From the NCBI RefSeq assembly GCF_018861025.1, contig NZ_JAHKQH010000040.1:62001-126000 (forward strand): a stretch of 64,000 nt of DNA. Direction: 5' to 3'. This stretch comes from Psychrosphaera sp. B3R10. GTDB lineage: Bacteria; Pseudomonadota; Gammaproteobacteria; Enterobacterales; Alteromonadaceae. The translations under genes and the position numbers were made by a program. The notes below the pieces were generated by a model. The model was given only the letters and a program-made list of their open reading frames with translations, was not told where the DNA came from and did no database searches. Positions 36,379 to 47,191 of this stretch are shown piece after piece (within the stretch, counting starts at the first letter, position 1; every line of letters starts with the position of its first letter).

Positions 36379-37043
36379 AAATTACTCTCCAACACCTTTT
36401 CGGCGTCTATCTCTTTACTTAACTGGGACAAAAACAATTTCATAAAACGCACCCTTTTATCGGCTTCGGTCTTACCAGCATTTGTTTTCATGGTTTCAGC
36501 GGTTTTAAATAGTTTCTCATAAAAATGGTCTACCGCCGCTATTTTGCTATTGGGTTCGCGTTGTTGACAGAACGGATCGTCATTGCTGTATATTTTACTG
36601 TCGAGCTTACCCGCCACCAGCATACACCGGCTTACACCTATGGCGCCTAATCCATCAAGCCTGTCAGCGTCCTGTACTACTTGCGCCTCTAAAGTTTCAG
36701 TCGGTATTTTAGCACTGTAACTATGGGCACAAATTGCGTGATGAATCGCTTCATTATATTGGCTGTCGTAGTTCACCGAAGTTAAAAACTCAATGGCCTT
36801 ATCTGCAGCACATACCGATGCACGCTTGTTATCTGGATGATTTTTAGGAAATGACACGCAATCGTGTAACCAAGCCGCAGGAACAACAACATTCAAATCA
36901 GCGTTTTCAGCATAGGCAATTTGTTTAGCTGATTGCACCACACGTTTTATATGATTTAGGTCATGGGCAGCGTCGTGAATTTGTTGCTGTTGAATAAAGT
37001 CGGCAAATTGAAGTTCGAACTGAGATAAATTCATAACTACCAT
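36375..37043 (-). CDS. HD-domain phosphohydrolase (YedJ-like)
   Basis: The 222-residue protein has the HD-superfamily metal ligands: H in DAAHDLNHIKRV, HD in AAWLHDCVSF, and a later D in QDADRLDGLG. The pattern is that of YedJ-type phosphohydrolases of unknown substrate. It may start at the ATG at 37034 (MNLSQFELQF) rather than 37043; neither has a strong ribosome site. It is coupled with the DUF1439 gene. Confidence 0.85.
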   Translation of the reverse strand: MVVMNLSQFELQFADFIQQQQIHDAAHDLNHIKRVVQSAKQIAYAENADLNVVVPAAWLHDCVSFPKNHPDNKRASVCAADKAIEFLTSVNYDSQYNEAIHHAICAHSYSAKIPTETLEAQVVQDADRLDGLGAIGVSRCMLVAGKLDSKIYSNDDPFCQQREPNSKIAAVDHFYEKLFKTAETMKTNAGKTEADKRVRFMKLFLSQLSKEIDAEKVLESNL

Positions 37044-37169
37044 TTATCAAGAAAGAGATGACGTTATGGTAATCCTTACTGAATTGTGGGTAAATAAAAA
37101 AACACCACATCGAGTAATTATACCCGATGCGGCGCTATACAATTTGCGCTCTAATCACATTTATTTAAG

Positions 37170-39416
37170 CTATTTTGTTATACCAACAAGCTCGAAGAAA
37201 AACGCAGTTTCCAAAGCTCGCTCTTTATAGGCTCGAAAACGACCTGACGAACCACCGTGTCCCGCCTCCATGTTAGTGACAAACAACAATTTGTTATTGT
37301 CTGTTTTGTATTCTCTTAATTTTGCTACCCATTTCATTGGCTCAAAATATTGCACCTGGGAGTCATGTAAACCAGTTGTCACTATCATGTGCGGATAATC
37401 TTGTTTAGCGACTTGGTCATAAGGAGAGTAGGACAGCATATACTCATAAGCTGCTTTATCTGCCGGATCTCCCCACTCGCCATATTCACCCGTAGTTAAT
37501 GGGATCGTGGCGTCAGACATAGTAGTTACGACATCCACAAACGGGACTTGCGCGCCAATCCCCAAATATAGCTCTGGTGCCATGTTGGCAATCGCGCCCA
37601 TCAGTAATCCACCAGCACTGCCGCCATCGGCGTAAACCTTGTTTTTGTCGGCGTAACCTAAGGTGGTTAATCCTTTTGTCACGTCTATAAAGTCATTAAA
37701 GGTATTCATTTTATTCATCATTTTGCCATCTTCATACCAAGCACGGCCGAGTATCTGACCACCTCTAACATGGGCAATGGCAAACACTACGCCTCGGTCG
37801 AGCAAGCTAATTCGCGATGCGGAGAAATACGGATCTATAGTTGAGCCATAGGAACCATAGGCATATTGATAAAGCGGATTGGTACCGTCCTTTTTAAATT
37901 TATTTTTGCGATAAACCAAAGACACTGGAACTTCTTTTCCATCCCGGGCCTTAACAAAAACACGCTCACTGCCGTACCAATTGGAATCAAAGTCGCCAAT
38001 GATTTTATCTTGTTTTAAGGTTGTTGCTTGAAGTGTGGTTAAATCATATTCCAATACCATATCCGGAGTTGTCATCGAACTATATTCCAACCGCAATTTT
38101 TGGCTGTCCATTTGCCTATTAACTGAAAACGTCGCGTAATACGCCGGATCATTAAAAGGCAACATTGACGTCTTGCCCGTCGCAGACTCAATCACTCTAA
38201 TTTGCGTCAAACCACGCTCTTTTTCTTCGACAATCAAATAGTCATTTAGCAGAATAAAATTTTCAATGAAGACATCATCGCGATGCGCCAGAACCTCCTG
38301 CCACTTGCTTTTATCGCCACTATCTTCTGCTTTTACTTTCATTATTTTGAAGTTTTTGGCCTTGTCGTTGGTATATATGTAAAACCAATCTTCTTTGTTT
38401 TCAAACGCGTATTCGTGACCCTCCACCAGAGGATACAGTAATTCAAATTGACCTAAAGGGTTGTTAGCATCGAGCAAACTTACGCCTAACGTTGTATTGG
38501 CACTGTGGTAAATTTGCACAAAACGACCGTCACGACTTTTCGAAATACTGGTATAAAAGGTTTCGTCTTTTTCTTCGTACATCAGAACATCTTGGCTTTG
38601 TTCTGTACCAATCTTGTGGCGATATACCTGATACGCTAATAAGGTTTGTGGATGCCTTTTGATATAAAAGAGATGTTGATTGTCGTTCGCCCAAACGAGT
38701 GAGCCATTCGACCCCGTTAATTTGTCTGAGTATAACTTTCCAGTCACTAAGTCTTTAAATTGGATATCATAAATACGGCGTCCGACAGTGTCCGACGAGT
38801 ACGCCATAATGTTGTTATTGGTACTTACGGAATAACGACCAATATTAAAATAATCATGCCCCTCAGCGAGCTCATTAACATTAAGCAATACTTCTACTGT
38901 GGCGTCTTTGACATCTTTTTTACGACTATAAATAGGATATTCGGACTCGCCTTCATAAGTCGTTATCCACCAATAACCTTGTTGTAAAAACGGAACGGAC
39001 GAGTCGTCTTTTTCAATTCGGCCAATCATTTCATCAAATAAAATTTGTTGAAAAGCTTCTGTGTGAGCCATTTGCGATTTGGCATAGGCGTTTTCAGCCT
39101 CAAGGTGCGCCAATACTTCTGGGTTTTCGCGCTTATCGTCGCGCATCCAATAATAGTCATCTACCCGAGTATGTTCATGTTGGGTCATCGGATATGGGAT
39201 TTTTTTCGCCACCGGTGGGGTTAATGGCGTCGATGATTGTTCGACCGAGTCAGTAGTTGATTGTTGCGTCATATTAGTAGCTTGGTTACATCCAATTAGT
39301 GAAATACTCAACGCGCTAAGCATTAAAATATTAAGCGCCTTAACATTGCGTCGAGTTAAGAATAAGGATTGGGTGAATAATGTTTTCACTATTATTTTCC
39401 AATGTCTGGATCGCAT
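37170..39416 (-). CDS. Oligopeptidase B-like S9A lipoprotein
   Basis: The 748-residue protein is a prolyl oligopeptidase/oligopeptidase B with a propeller domain and a C-terminal hydrolase. The catalytic Ser is in GGSAGGLLMGA, Asp in GLHDSQVQYFEP (adjacent to the family's Asp), and His in EAGHGGSSGRF. It has a lipoprotein box SLIGC with the anchor at C43, so it should be membrane-anchored in the periplasm, unlike cytosolic E. coli PtrB. The long N-terminus is supported by an AAGGA site before the ATG. Such enzymes cleave peptides after basic or prolyl residues. Confidence 0.9.
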   Translation of the reverse strand: MRSRHWKIIVKTLFTQSLFLTRRNVKALNILMLSALSISLIGCNQATNMTQQSTTDSVEQSSTPLTPPVAKKIPYPMTQHEHTRVDDYYWMRDDKRENPEVLAHLEAENAYAKSQMAHTEAFQQILFDEMIGRIEKDDSSVPFLQQGYWWITTYEGESEYPIYSRKKDVKDATVEVLLNVNELAEGHDYFNIGRYSVSTNNNIMAYSSDTVGRRIYDIQFKDLVTGKLYSDKLTGSNGSLVWANDNQHLFYIKRHPQTLLAYQVYRHKIGTEQSQDVLMYEEKDETFYTSISKSRDGRFVQIYHSANTTLGVSLLDANNPLGQFELLYPLVEGHEYAFENKEDWFYIYTNDKAKNFKIMKVKAEDSGDKSKWQEVLAHRDDVFIENFILLNDYLIVEEKERGLTQIRVIESATGKTSMLPFNDPAYYATFSVNRQMDSQKLRLEYSSMTTPDMVLEYDLTTLQATTLKQDKIIGDFDSNWYGSERVFVKARDGKEVPVSLVYRKNKFKKDGTNPLYQYAYGSYGSTIDPYFSASRISLLDRGVVFAIAHVRGGQILGRAWYEDGKMMNKMNTFNDFIDVTKGLTTLGYADKNKVYADGGSAGGLLMGAIANMAPELYLGIGAQVPFVDVVTTMSDATIPLTTGEYGEWGDPADKAAYEYMLSYSPYDQVAKQDYPHMIVTTGLHDSQVQYFEPMKWVAKLREYKTDNNKLLFVTNMEAGHGGSSGRFRAYKERALETAFFFELVGITK

Positions 39417-39702
39417 ATAGCTCGTCCTTTTTGTCCAAATTTAAACAAACTAGATCATAGACGTTAGCGCCATTATTACCTAGCCCATTGCTCGTATAAT
39501 GCATGCAATCCATCATTGAAAAGTTAGCAAAGTGTAAATAAATCGTATTTATTTACACTTTCAGCTGAAATTCTGCTAAAAATAACTAGAACGTATAATA
39601 AAGAAGAAAGTTTTTAGGGCATTTTAAAATTAGAGCTTGCACTCCAATTTCATGAATGTTAAAAATTAGGTTCTCAATAGAAAAGAATATTTATTTAAAA
39701 AA
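39417..39702. other. Divergent upstream region between the peptidase and leu leader
   Basis: The stretch carries the promoters of the minus-strand peptidase and of the leu operon. A TATAAT at 39594-39599 could be the leu -10 box; the -35 match is poor. It also contains the 33-base palindrome listed separately. I see no gene besides the leader peptide. Confidence 0.45.
39529..39561. repeat. Near-perfect 33-base AT-rich palindrome upstream of leu
   Basis: AAAGTGTAAATAAAT and ATTTATTTACACTTT form perfect 15-base arms around CGT. It lies between the divergent peptidase and leu promoters, so it may be an operator for one or both. No matching known site is recognised; the outer TGTAAA/TTTACA resembles part of the TyrR consensus but the spacing is wrong. 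Confidence 0.65.
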
Positions 39703-39786
39703 ATGACACATTTATTCAATACAACATCTTTTTTACTACTCAACCTGCTGCTGTTATCTAAGCGCGGGTCGTTTGTTGTTGTTTGA
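39703..39786 (+). CDS. leuL: leu operon leader peptide (leuL-like)
   Basis: A 27-codon frame reads M-T-H-L-F-N-T-T-S-F-L-L-L-N-L-L-L-L-S-K-R-G-S-F-V-V-V and stops at 39784-39786. Leu codons occupy 39733-39741 and 39745-39756, seven of eight consecutive codons, and three Val codons end it. It is followed within 20 bases by a terminator hairpin before leuA. This is the classical arrangement of leucine attenuation: ribosome stalling on Leu codons when charged tRNA-Leu is scarce prevents the terminator from forming. Confidence 0.9.
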   Translation: MTHLFNTTSFLLLNLLLLSKRGSFVVV

Positions 39787-39805
39787 GATAAAAACAAATT
39801 CAATG

Positions 39806-39834
39806 AAACCCCGCCTAAGCAGCGGGGTTTTTTT
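39806..39834 (+). terminator. Attenuator terminator of the leu operon
   Basis: AAACCCCGC (39806-39814) pairs with GCGGGGTTT (39822-39830) around a 7-base loop and is followed by a T run. A GCGGG at 39764-39768, inside the leader frame, copies the 3' arm in a CTAAGCGCGGGT context and could compete for the CCCCGC arm as an antiterminator. Confidence 0.9.
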
Positions 39835-39945
39835 ATACCGAAAGTAGAATCCTCGCCGCTTTAGACAAAGTGTATAAACGACAGTCAATACACAAAAGAT
39901 AGGGTATAGATCAAAACGTCTTTGGCGAACTACAGGAGAAGTAAC

Positions 39946-41508
39946 ATGGCTACAATAGAACAAGATAAGGTTGTCATCTTTGACACCACATTACGCGACG
40001 GTGAACAGGCCCTTCGAGCCAGTTTAAGTAAGCGTGAAAAACTGCAAATTGCCCATGCAATCGCCCGCCTTGGTGTGGACGTTATGGAGGTCGGATTTCC
40101 AGTTTCATCACCGGGTGACTTTGACGCCGTGCAATCCATTGCCAGAGAAGTTAAAGGCCCAACAATTTGTGGTTTAGCTCGTGCTGTTGATAAAGACATC
40201 ATTGCCTGTGGTGAAGCCTTAGCGCCTGCGGAGAAACGTCGTATTCATACGTTTATCGCTACCTCCCCAATACATTTAGAACACAAATTACAGAAGACCT
40301 TAGCCCAGGCAACCGACATGGCTGTGAAAGCCATCAAGTTAGCAAAAACGTATACCGACGACGTTGAGTTTTCCTGTGAAGATGCGGGCCGTACACCGGT
40401 TGCCGACTTAGCATATATCATCGAACGCGCTATTGACGCCGGTGCAACAACTATTAATATCCCAGATACCGTTGGTTATACCGAACCGACTGAGTTTGCC
40501 GAAATCATCCGTGGTATTCGCGAATTAACCCCTAACATCGACAAAGCAGTGATCTCTGTTCATTGTCATAATGACTTAGGCTTGGCAGTCGCCAACTCCG
40601 TCGCGGCAGTTCAAGCGGGGGCACGTCAAATTGAATGTACGGTAAATGGTATCGGAGAACGCGCAGGTAATTGTGCTCTTGAAGAAGTTGCCATGATATT
40701 GCGGACCCGCGCAGAACGTTTTGGGGTTTCAACTAATATCAAATCGGAAGAAATTTTCCGGACATCAAAATTAGTCAGTCAACTTTGTAATATGCCAGTG
40801 CAACAAAACAAAGCGATTGTAGGTGCCAATGCCTTTGCCCACTCATCTGGTATCCACCAAGACGGTATTTTAAAGGCACAAAATACCTATGAAATCATGA
40901 AACCAGAACACATTGGTATGCAAAGTAATGAATTAAACATGACGTCTCGTTCAGGTCGTCACGTGATCCAACATCGTATGTCAGAAATGGGATATGACAA
41001 AAATGACTATGACTTAAACGACATATACGACGCCTTTTTGAAATTGGCCGACAAAAAAGGTCAAGTCCACGACTATGACTTAGAGGCGATTGTCTTTAAT
41101 CAACAGTTGGAAGAAGAGTCGGATTATTATCAATTGACGTCTTTGCAAGGTTTGTCGAGCAACTTACCCGTTAACACGGCAACCGTTGGTATTCGTACTG
41201 GTGGCGAAGAGATTATCTACAAATCAGAAACGGGTAACGGTCCAATCGAGGCCTCCTATAAAGCCATGCGCCATATCACGGGTGTTGAATTAAACATCAT
41301 TGATTTTAAATTGGGTTCAAAAGGCGAAGGGGCTGATGCAATTGGCCAAGTGGATATTATTGCCGAGTTTATGGGCCGTAATTTCCACGGAACGGGATTA
41401 GCAACCGACATCATCCATGCCGGGGTAAAAGCGTATATCCACGTATTAAATTTGATCCGCCGAGCGCAACAGGTGGAAGACATTAAAGAAAAGCACCAAG
41501 GTGTTTAA
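39946..41508 (+). CDS. leuA: 2-isopropylmalate synthase
   Basis: The start is the ATG at 39946, preceded by AGGAGAAG; the frame is open further upstream but that part is outside the homologous region. The 520-residue product begins [15 protein letters not shown], the family signature, has [13 protein letters not shown], and a C-terminal LeuA regulatory domain where leucine binds. It condenses acetyl-CoA with 2-oxoisovalerate. First structural gene of leuABCD, controlled by the attenuator above. Confidence 0.98.
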   Translation: MATIEQDKVVIFDTTLRDGEQALRASLSKREKLQIAHAIARLGVDVMEVGFPVSSPGDFDAVQSIAREVKGPTICGLARAVDKDIIACGEALAPAEKRRIHTFIATSPIHLEHKLQKTLAQATDMAVKAIKLAKTYTDDVEFSCEDAGRTPVADLAYIIERAIDAGATTINIPDTVGYTEPTEFAEIIRGIRELTPNIDKAVISVHCHNDLGLAVANSVAAVQAGARQIECTVNGIGERAGNCALEEVAMILRTRAERFGVSTNIKSEEIFRTSKLVSQLCNMPVQQNKAIVGANAFAHSSGIHQDGILKAQNTYEIMKPEHIGMQSNELNMTSRSGRHVIQHRMSEMGYDKNDYDLNDIYDAFLKLADKKGQVHDYDLEAIVFNQQLEEESDYYQLTSLQGLSSNLPVNTATVGIRTGGEEIIYKSETGNGPIEASYKAMRHITGVELNIIDFKLGSKGEGADAIGQVDIIAEFMGRNFHGTGLATDIIHAGVKAYIHVLNLIRRAQQVEDIKEKHQGV

Positions 41509-42597
<1,089 letters not shown>

Positions 42598-42611
42598 TAA
42601 AGGCAATCAAC

Positions 42612-44009
42612 ATGGCAAAAACATTATATGAAAAAATCTGGGATGCACATTACATCTCAGAAATTAACGGCGAAACGAGCTTGATATATATCGACCGTCA
42701 TTTGGTACACGAGGTTACATCTCCACAGGCATTTGCTGGACTACGCGAAAAAAACCGCCCAGTTCGTCGATTAGACAAAACATTTGCCACCATGGATCAC
42801 AACGTATCGACCCAAGTACGATCGTTTGACGCCGCCGGTGAAACCTCGCGTAAACAGTTAGAAGCATTGGCTAAAAACTGTGAAGAGTTTGGCGTGACGT
42901 TGTTCGACTTAAACCATAAGAACCAAGGTATTGTGCACGTCATTGGTCCTGAACTAGGGATCACCTTGCCAGGTCATACTATTGTCTGTGGTGACTCTCA
43001 TACTGCGACTCACGGCGCGTTTGGTGCATTAGCATTTGGTATCGGTACGTCTGAAGTTGAACACGTATTAGCAACTCAAACCTTGCAACAGAAAAAAGCC
43101 AAAACGTTAAAAATTGAAGTAAACGGTCCACTGCGTACTGACATTACTGCAAAAGACATCATCTTAGCGGTAATTGAAATTTTAGGTACGGCTGGTGGTA
43201 CAGGTTATGTCGCGGAATTTTGTGGTCAGGCTATAGAAGAATTGTCGATGGAAGGTCGCATGACCTTGTGTAATATGGCGATCGAAATGGGTGCCAAAGC
43301 AGGTTTGGTTGCACCGGATCAAACAACTTATGACTACGTAGAGGGTCTTGATTACGCGCCTAAAGGGGACGACTTTACCCAGGCCGTTAAATATTGGTCG
43401 TCATTAAAATCCGACAACGACGCAACATTTGACCATACAATTACGTTACATAGCGACAACATCATTCCTAAAGTGACCTGGGGCACTAGCCCAGAACAAG
43501 TCGTGAGCATTGATGCGATTGTGCCTAATCCAGATAAAGAAGCCGATTTAGTCAAAGCCGACGCCATTCGTCGAGCAATTGCCTACATGGGATTAGAAGC
43601 GGAACAAAAGATCACCGACATTCATGTCAACACTGTATTTATTGGTTCTTGCACCAATTCACGCATCGAAGACATGCGTGCGGCTGCTGATATTGCCAAA
43701 GACAAAAAAGTCGCCTCTGGCGTACGTGCATTAGTGGTACCAGGCTCCATGCGAGTCAAACACCAGGCCGAACAAGAAGGTTTAGACCAAATATTCAAAG
43801 ACGCTGGTTTTGAATGGCGCGAGCCGGGTTGTTCAATGTGTTTAGCCATGAACGACGACCGCTTAGAACCAGGCGACCGTTGTGCATCAACGTCAAACCG
43901 TAACTTTGAAGGTCGTCAAGGCCGTGGTGGTCGTACGCATTTAGTCAGCCCAGCAATGGCCGCTGCCGCTGCTATTCATGGTCACTTTGTTGACATTCGT
44001 AACGCGTAA
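42612..44009 (+). CDS. leuC: 3-isopropylmalate dehydratase large subunit
   Basis: The 465-residue aconitase-family subunit holds a [4Fe-4S] cluster through Cys in [12 protein letters not shown] and GCSMC (two Cys). [28 protein letters not shown] is the substrate-side motif. With LeuD it isomerises 2- to 3-isopropylmalate. Spacing to leuD is 11 bases. Confidence 0.98.
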   Translation: MAKTLYEKIWDAHYISEINGETSLIYIDRHLVHEVTSPQAFAGLREKNRPVRRLDKTFATMDHNVSTQVRSFDAAGETSRKQLEALAKNCEEFGVTLFDLNHKNQGIVHVIGPELGITLPGHTIVCGDSHTATHGAFGALAFGIGTSEVEHVLATQTLQQKKAKTLKIEVNGPLRTDITAKDIILAVIEILGTAGGTGYVAEFCGQAIEELSMEGRMTLCNMAIEMGAKAGLVAPDQTTYDYVEGLDYAPKGDDFTQAVKYWSSLKSDNDATFDHTITLHSDNIIPKVTWGTSPEQVVSIDAIVPNPDKEADLVKADAIRRAIAYMGLEAEQKITDIHVNTVFIGSCTNSRIEDMRAAADIAKDKKVASGVRALVVPGSMRVKHQAEQEGLDQIFKDAGFEWREPGCSMCLAMNDDRLEPGDRCASTSNRNFEGRQGRGGRTHLVSPAMAAAAAIHGHFVDIRNA

Positions 44010-44020
44010 GGAGCAAGACA

Positions 44021-44626
44021 ATGACTGAAGCTGTTTTTCATCAGGGTATTGTATGCCCATTAGACAAAAATAATGTCGATACTGACCAAATTATTCCTAA
44101 GCAATTTTTAACTTCGGTTGAACGTGATGGATTCGACAAAGCGCTGTTTTTTGACTGGCGTTATTTAGACAACGGCGAACCAAATCCTGAGTTTGTTTTG
44201 AACTTTCCTCAATATCAGGGTGCGTCGGTGCTATTGACTCGCGAAAACTTTGGTTGTGGTTCGAGCCGTGAACATGCTCCTTGGGCATTGAAACAATATG
44301 GTTTTCAAGTGGTTATCGCTCCAAGCTTTGCGGATATTTTTTACAATAACTGCATTAACAATCAAATTGTTCCAGCAAAAATTAGCAACGCTCAAATCGA
44401 TGCGTTGTTTGATTTAGGCCAATCTGGTGAACCATTTGAATTAAAAGTGGATCTTAAAAACCAACAGTTATTGGTTGATGGCCAAGCGGCTATTGATTTT
44501 GAAATTGCTGAAGATGTGCGTGAACGTTTACTTAAAAACTTAGATTTTATCGGTGTAACCGAAGAGTTTAACGACCAAATAAGTGCATTTGAGCAAAACT
44601 TAGAAGCGCAACGAGCGTGGCAATAA
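44021..44626 (+). CDS. leuD: 3-isopropylmalate dehydratase small subunit
   Basis: The 201-residue small subunit matches E. coli LeuD in length. Motifs NVDTDQIIPKQFL and NFGCGSSREHAPWAL are diagnostic. It pairs with LeuC. The operon ends with a clear terminator about 75 bases downstream. Confidence 0.98.
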   Translation: MTEAVFHQGIVCPLDKNNVDTDQIIPKQFLTSVERDGFDKALFFDWRYLDNGEPNPEFVLNFPQYQGASVLLTRENFGCGSSREHAPWALKQYGFQVVIAPSFADIFYNNCINNQIVPAKISNAQIDALFDLGQSGEPFELKVDLKNQQLLVDGQAAIDFEIAEDVRERLLKNLDFIGVTEEFNDQISAFEQNLEAQRAWQ

Positions 44627-44701
44627 GCCACTCCTTGAGTCAGTATTTCAACTGATAACAAGACAATTTGAGGTGCTCTTCCCCTGATCGTCTTGTCACT
44701 T

Positions 44702-44736
44702 AAACCGCATCCTATTAAGGGTTGCGGTTTTTTTTC
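44702..44736 (+). terminator. Rho-independent terminator of leuABCD
   Basis: AAACCGCA pairs with TGCGGTTT, with inner CCT/AGG pairing, and is followed by eight T. It lies between leuD and glpE. Confidence 0.9.
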
Positions 44737-44813
44737 ATCTAAGCTGCGGTGAACAATCGACAAATACGTGGGTTTTGGTACTATTTGATCAATCTCGCTT
44801 ATAGGAAAAAATT

Positions 44814-45137
44814 ATGACTGACTTTAAACGGATCAGCGTTACTGAAGCAAACGACTTGATTGCAAAAGGCCATGTTGTCATCGCTGATATACGTGACGAC
44901 CAGTCATTTGCAAACGGTCACATCGCCAATTCATTCCATTTATCTAATGGCTCTATGACTTCGTTTAGCCAGAAATACGATTACGATGTTCCTGTATTGG
45001 TTTTTTGCTATCACGGCAACAGCTCGCAAGGTGCGGCGCAATACTTGGTTCAACAAGGATACGAAGAAGTCTATTCTGTTGATGGTGGTTTTGAAATGTG
45101 GAAGCAAAACTTCCCATTTGTTACGTTAAGCGAATAA
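44814..45137 (+). CDS. glpE: Thiosulfate sulfurtransferase GlpE (rhodanese)
   Basis: The 107-residue single-domain rhodanese has active-site C65 in the loop CYHGNSSQGAAQYL, the same position and loop as E. coli GlpE. It moves sulfane sulfur from thiosulfate to cyanide or thioredoxin in vitro; its cell role is not settled. It precedes glpG by 7 bases. Confidence 0.95.
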   Translation: MTDFKRISVTEANDLIAKGHVVIADIRDDQSFANGHIANSFHLSNGSMTSFSQKYDYDVPVLVFCYHGNSSQGAAQYLVQQGYEEVYSVDGGFEMWKQNFPFVTLSE

Positions 45138-45144
45138 TTTATAG

Positions 45145-45975
45145 ATGCTATTACTTGCCAGTATCCCTAATCAACGTGCCGCTCAGGCATTTATCGATTA
45201 CCTGAAACTACAGCACATTCACGCAAATTTACAAAACGAGTCAGCTAATGAACTGGGACGGCTCGAATGGGAGATTTGGGTTGACCCCGATGGATTTCAT
45301 CAGGCACAAACGTTTTATCAAGAGTTTGTTAGCAACCCAAATGACCCTAAGTATTTAGATGCCTCTTGGCAAGTGGGGCAACCGCAAACACAGCAAACAC
45401 AATCATTTGGCATGGCCCGTATTTGGCGAAGTGCTGGACCACTTACTCGATTTATCACCTTGTTGTGTGCCTCTGTCTTTTTATTATCTTGGTTTGGTTT
45501 TTACGGATTTTTTAAAGCTCACTTTAGTTTTTCGTTTGAACTTACTGAGTTTTACCGTGTAGTAACCCCCGCATTTATCCACTTAAGCGCAATGCATATT
45601 GCATTTAACTTATGCTGGTGGTGGTATTTAGGTGGTCGAATTGAGAAGGTCTTGGGTAAACAAACTTTACTCATCGTTGTGTTATTAAGTGCCGCCTCGT
45701 CTAATATTGCACAGGCTTTATTAGTCAATGCTAACTTTGCTGGTTTATCTGGAGTTAACTACGCGTTGGCTGGTTTTACATGGTACTGCGGAACCTTCCA
45801 CCAATCTAAGAGCATTTTCCTACCGAATAATATTTTTATCTTTTTAGTGGGTTGGATGATTTTAGGCTTTCTCGAAATATTACCCGTCGCAATGGCAAAC
45901 TGGGCGCATTTGTTTGGCTTAATATCAGGCATAGCGTTAGCTCAAATCATGGTAAAACCTGAACCTCGAACCTAG
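45145..45975 (+). CDS. glpG: Rhomboid intramembrane serine protease GlpG
   Basis: The 276-residue protein equals E. coli GlpG in length. The catalytic Ser is S202 in GLSGVNYAL and the His is H255 in NWAHLFGL; H151 and N155 (HIAFNL) form the oxyanion site, all one residue later than in E. coli. An N-terminal soluble domain precedes six helices. It cleaves membrane proteins within the bilayer. The glpEG pair is present without glpR or glpD, so it is not part of a glycerol operon here. Confidence 0.96.
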   Translation: MLLLASIPNQRAAQAFIDYLKLQHIHANLQNESANELGRLEWEIWVDPDGFHQAQTFYQEFVSNPNDPKYLDASWQVGQPQTQQTQSFGMARIWRSAGPLTRFITLLCASVFLLSWFGFYGFFKAHFSFSFELTEFYRVVTPAFIHLSAMHIAFNLCWWWYLGGRIEKVLGKQTLLIVVLLSAASSNIAQALLVNANFAGLSGVNYALAGFTWYCGTFHQSKSIFLPNNIFIFLVGWMILGFLEILPVAMANWAHLFGLISGIALAQIMVKPEPRT

Positions 45976-46000
45976 CACAGTTGATAAACACTGTGCTTTT
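45974..46000 (+). terminator. Rho-independent terminator of glpEG
   Basis: AGCACAGT pairs with ACTGTGCT across an 8-base loop and is followed by TTTT. The stem begins within the glpG stop codon. Confidence 0.75.
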
Positions 46001-46076
46001 GCAAGCGCGTGTGGTTGAGTTATCGAGTTATTTATAAAGAACCTTGGCTAACGTTCGCCGAGTTGTCTGGGTGTTA

Positions 46077-46472
46077 TTAATGATAAAGATATTTAGTAAA
46101 CAAAATATCTTTCACTAAAGTCTGGCCCGTTTCTTTCTTCATTAATTCTTGTAAGCGGTCCAATATTTTTAATCGAATTTCTTCACGTCCCGTCATAGAT
46201 TTAACTTTCTGTTCAGGTTGTCTCATTAAAATATCAATAATTGCGTCGCGCAATAGTGGTGAATGATGTTCAACAATGCCAACATTGGCAACGTCGGTTA
46301 TCATCAACTCCGCCGTGATACGAATAAACCCAATGTTACGTTTATTACTGACATAATTTGTGATGATGTCCGGTTCAAAACCAAAGTAACCTATGTTTTT
46401 AGGCTCAGCTTGCGCCGGTGCGGTAAATAACAAAACAAAACTGGCAATTGAAACAAGCAGTAAACGCAACAT
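46077..46472 (-). CDS. FliL-like periplasmic protein
   Basis: The 131-residue product has a signal peptide (cleavage near APAQA) and a FliL-type body (FGFEPDIITNYVS, IRITAELMITD, HHSPLLRDAIIDILMRQ, KILDRLQELMKKETG). True FliL has a membrane anchor and works at the flagellar motor; this one appears soluble or secreted and stands beside ubiC, away from flagellar genes. A similar gene occurs next to ubiC in Vibrio and Shewanella (from memory). Role unknown. Confidence 0.82.
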   Translation of the reverse strand: MLRLLLVSIASFVLLFTAPAQAEPKNIGYFGFEPDIITNYVSNKRNIGFIRITAELMITDVANVGIVEHHSPLLRDAIIDILMRQPEQKVKSMTGREEIRLKILDRLQELMKKETGQTLVKDILFTKYLYH

Positions 46473-46600
46473 GTAGGTTTCTCTAAGATGGCTTTAAGTA
46501 TAATGTCTAATTTTAGTGAATTAATTAACAACTACCAGCCTTAATGCCAATTTGTTGCAATAAATATTATTCTGCGACCTTTGAGCTTTAGCAACATTGT

Positions 46601-47188
46601 TTGTTAACATGTGCCCAGACTCATAAATGGAAGACGCTGTTGCACCCTTTAACTTTACCGGAAACTTGGTTTTCGCTGGATTCCGAACAATTTACAAAGC
46701 TCCGATCCGACGTCGCCCAATGGATAAAGGGTGAAAGCTCACTAACGGTTAAAATTAAAGAGCTAGGCATCGCATTTAATGTTGCCGTACTGGCGCAAAC
46801 GACATTGCCAAACAGGGCACTTTTACATCCAGCCTTACCCAGTCAAGAAGGTAGCGCCTTATTTCGAGAGGTTTTGTTACAGCAAGGTGATGTGCCGTTA
46901 GTTTATGCCCAAACCATTATGCCTGACACCACCACGACCGGCACAGAAACGATGTTAACAGAGCTTGGTAATCAATCCCTAGGCCAAGTGTTATTTCAGT
47001 CCCCACAGGCGATACGAGGCGATATAGAGTTTGCAGAGGTCACTCCAACGTCACAACTCGGGCTGTATATCCAACAAGAACTGCAACAAACGATTAACGA
47101 GCCGTGTTATATTCGTCGTTCGTTATTCCATCTCAATCGTAAGCCACTTTTGGTTTGTGAATGTTTTTTACCGTCATTGTTCCAATAG
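46601..47188 (+). CDS. ubiC: Chorismate lyase
   Basis: The 195-residue protein has the UbiC pattern: RREV-type FREVLL at mid-length, LGQVLF, YIRRSLFHLNRKPLLVCECFLP at the end with the catalytic Glu in CECFLP. It cuts chorismate to 4-hydroxybenzoate and pyruvate, the entry to ubiquinone. The frame opens at TTG (46601) with no evident ribosome site and the N-terminus is longer than E. coli UbiC (165), so the true start is unsure. It precedes ubiA by 3 bases. Confidence 0.9.
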   Translation: MLTCAQTHKWKTLLHPLTLPETWFSLDSEQFTKLRSDVAQWIKGESSLTVKIKELGIAFNVAVLAQTTLPNRALLHPALPSQEGSALFREVLLQQGDVPLVYAQTIMPDTTTTGTETMLTELGNQSLGQVLFQSPQAIRGDIEFAEVTPTSQLGLYIQQELQQTINEPCYIRRSLFHLNRKPLLVCECFLPSLFQ

Positions 47189-47191
47189 CTT

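Noticed and set aside
39754-39963. Minus-strand frame over the leu leader
   Set aside because: It is the shadow of the leader and attenuator; the hairpin and the leader peptide explain the region better.
44814-45975. Part of a glp (glycerol-3-phosphate) operon
   Set aside because: glpR and glpD are absent; only the glpE-glpG pair is present, ended by its own terminator.
46077-46472. Part of a flagellar operon
   Set aside because: The gene is FliL-like but no other flagellar gene is near, and the product appears to be secreted instead of anchored.
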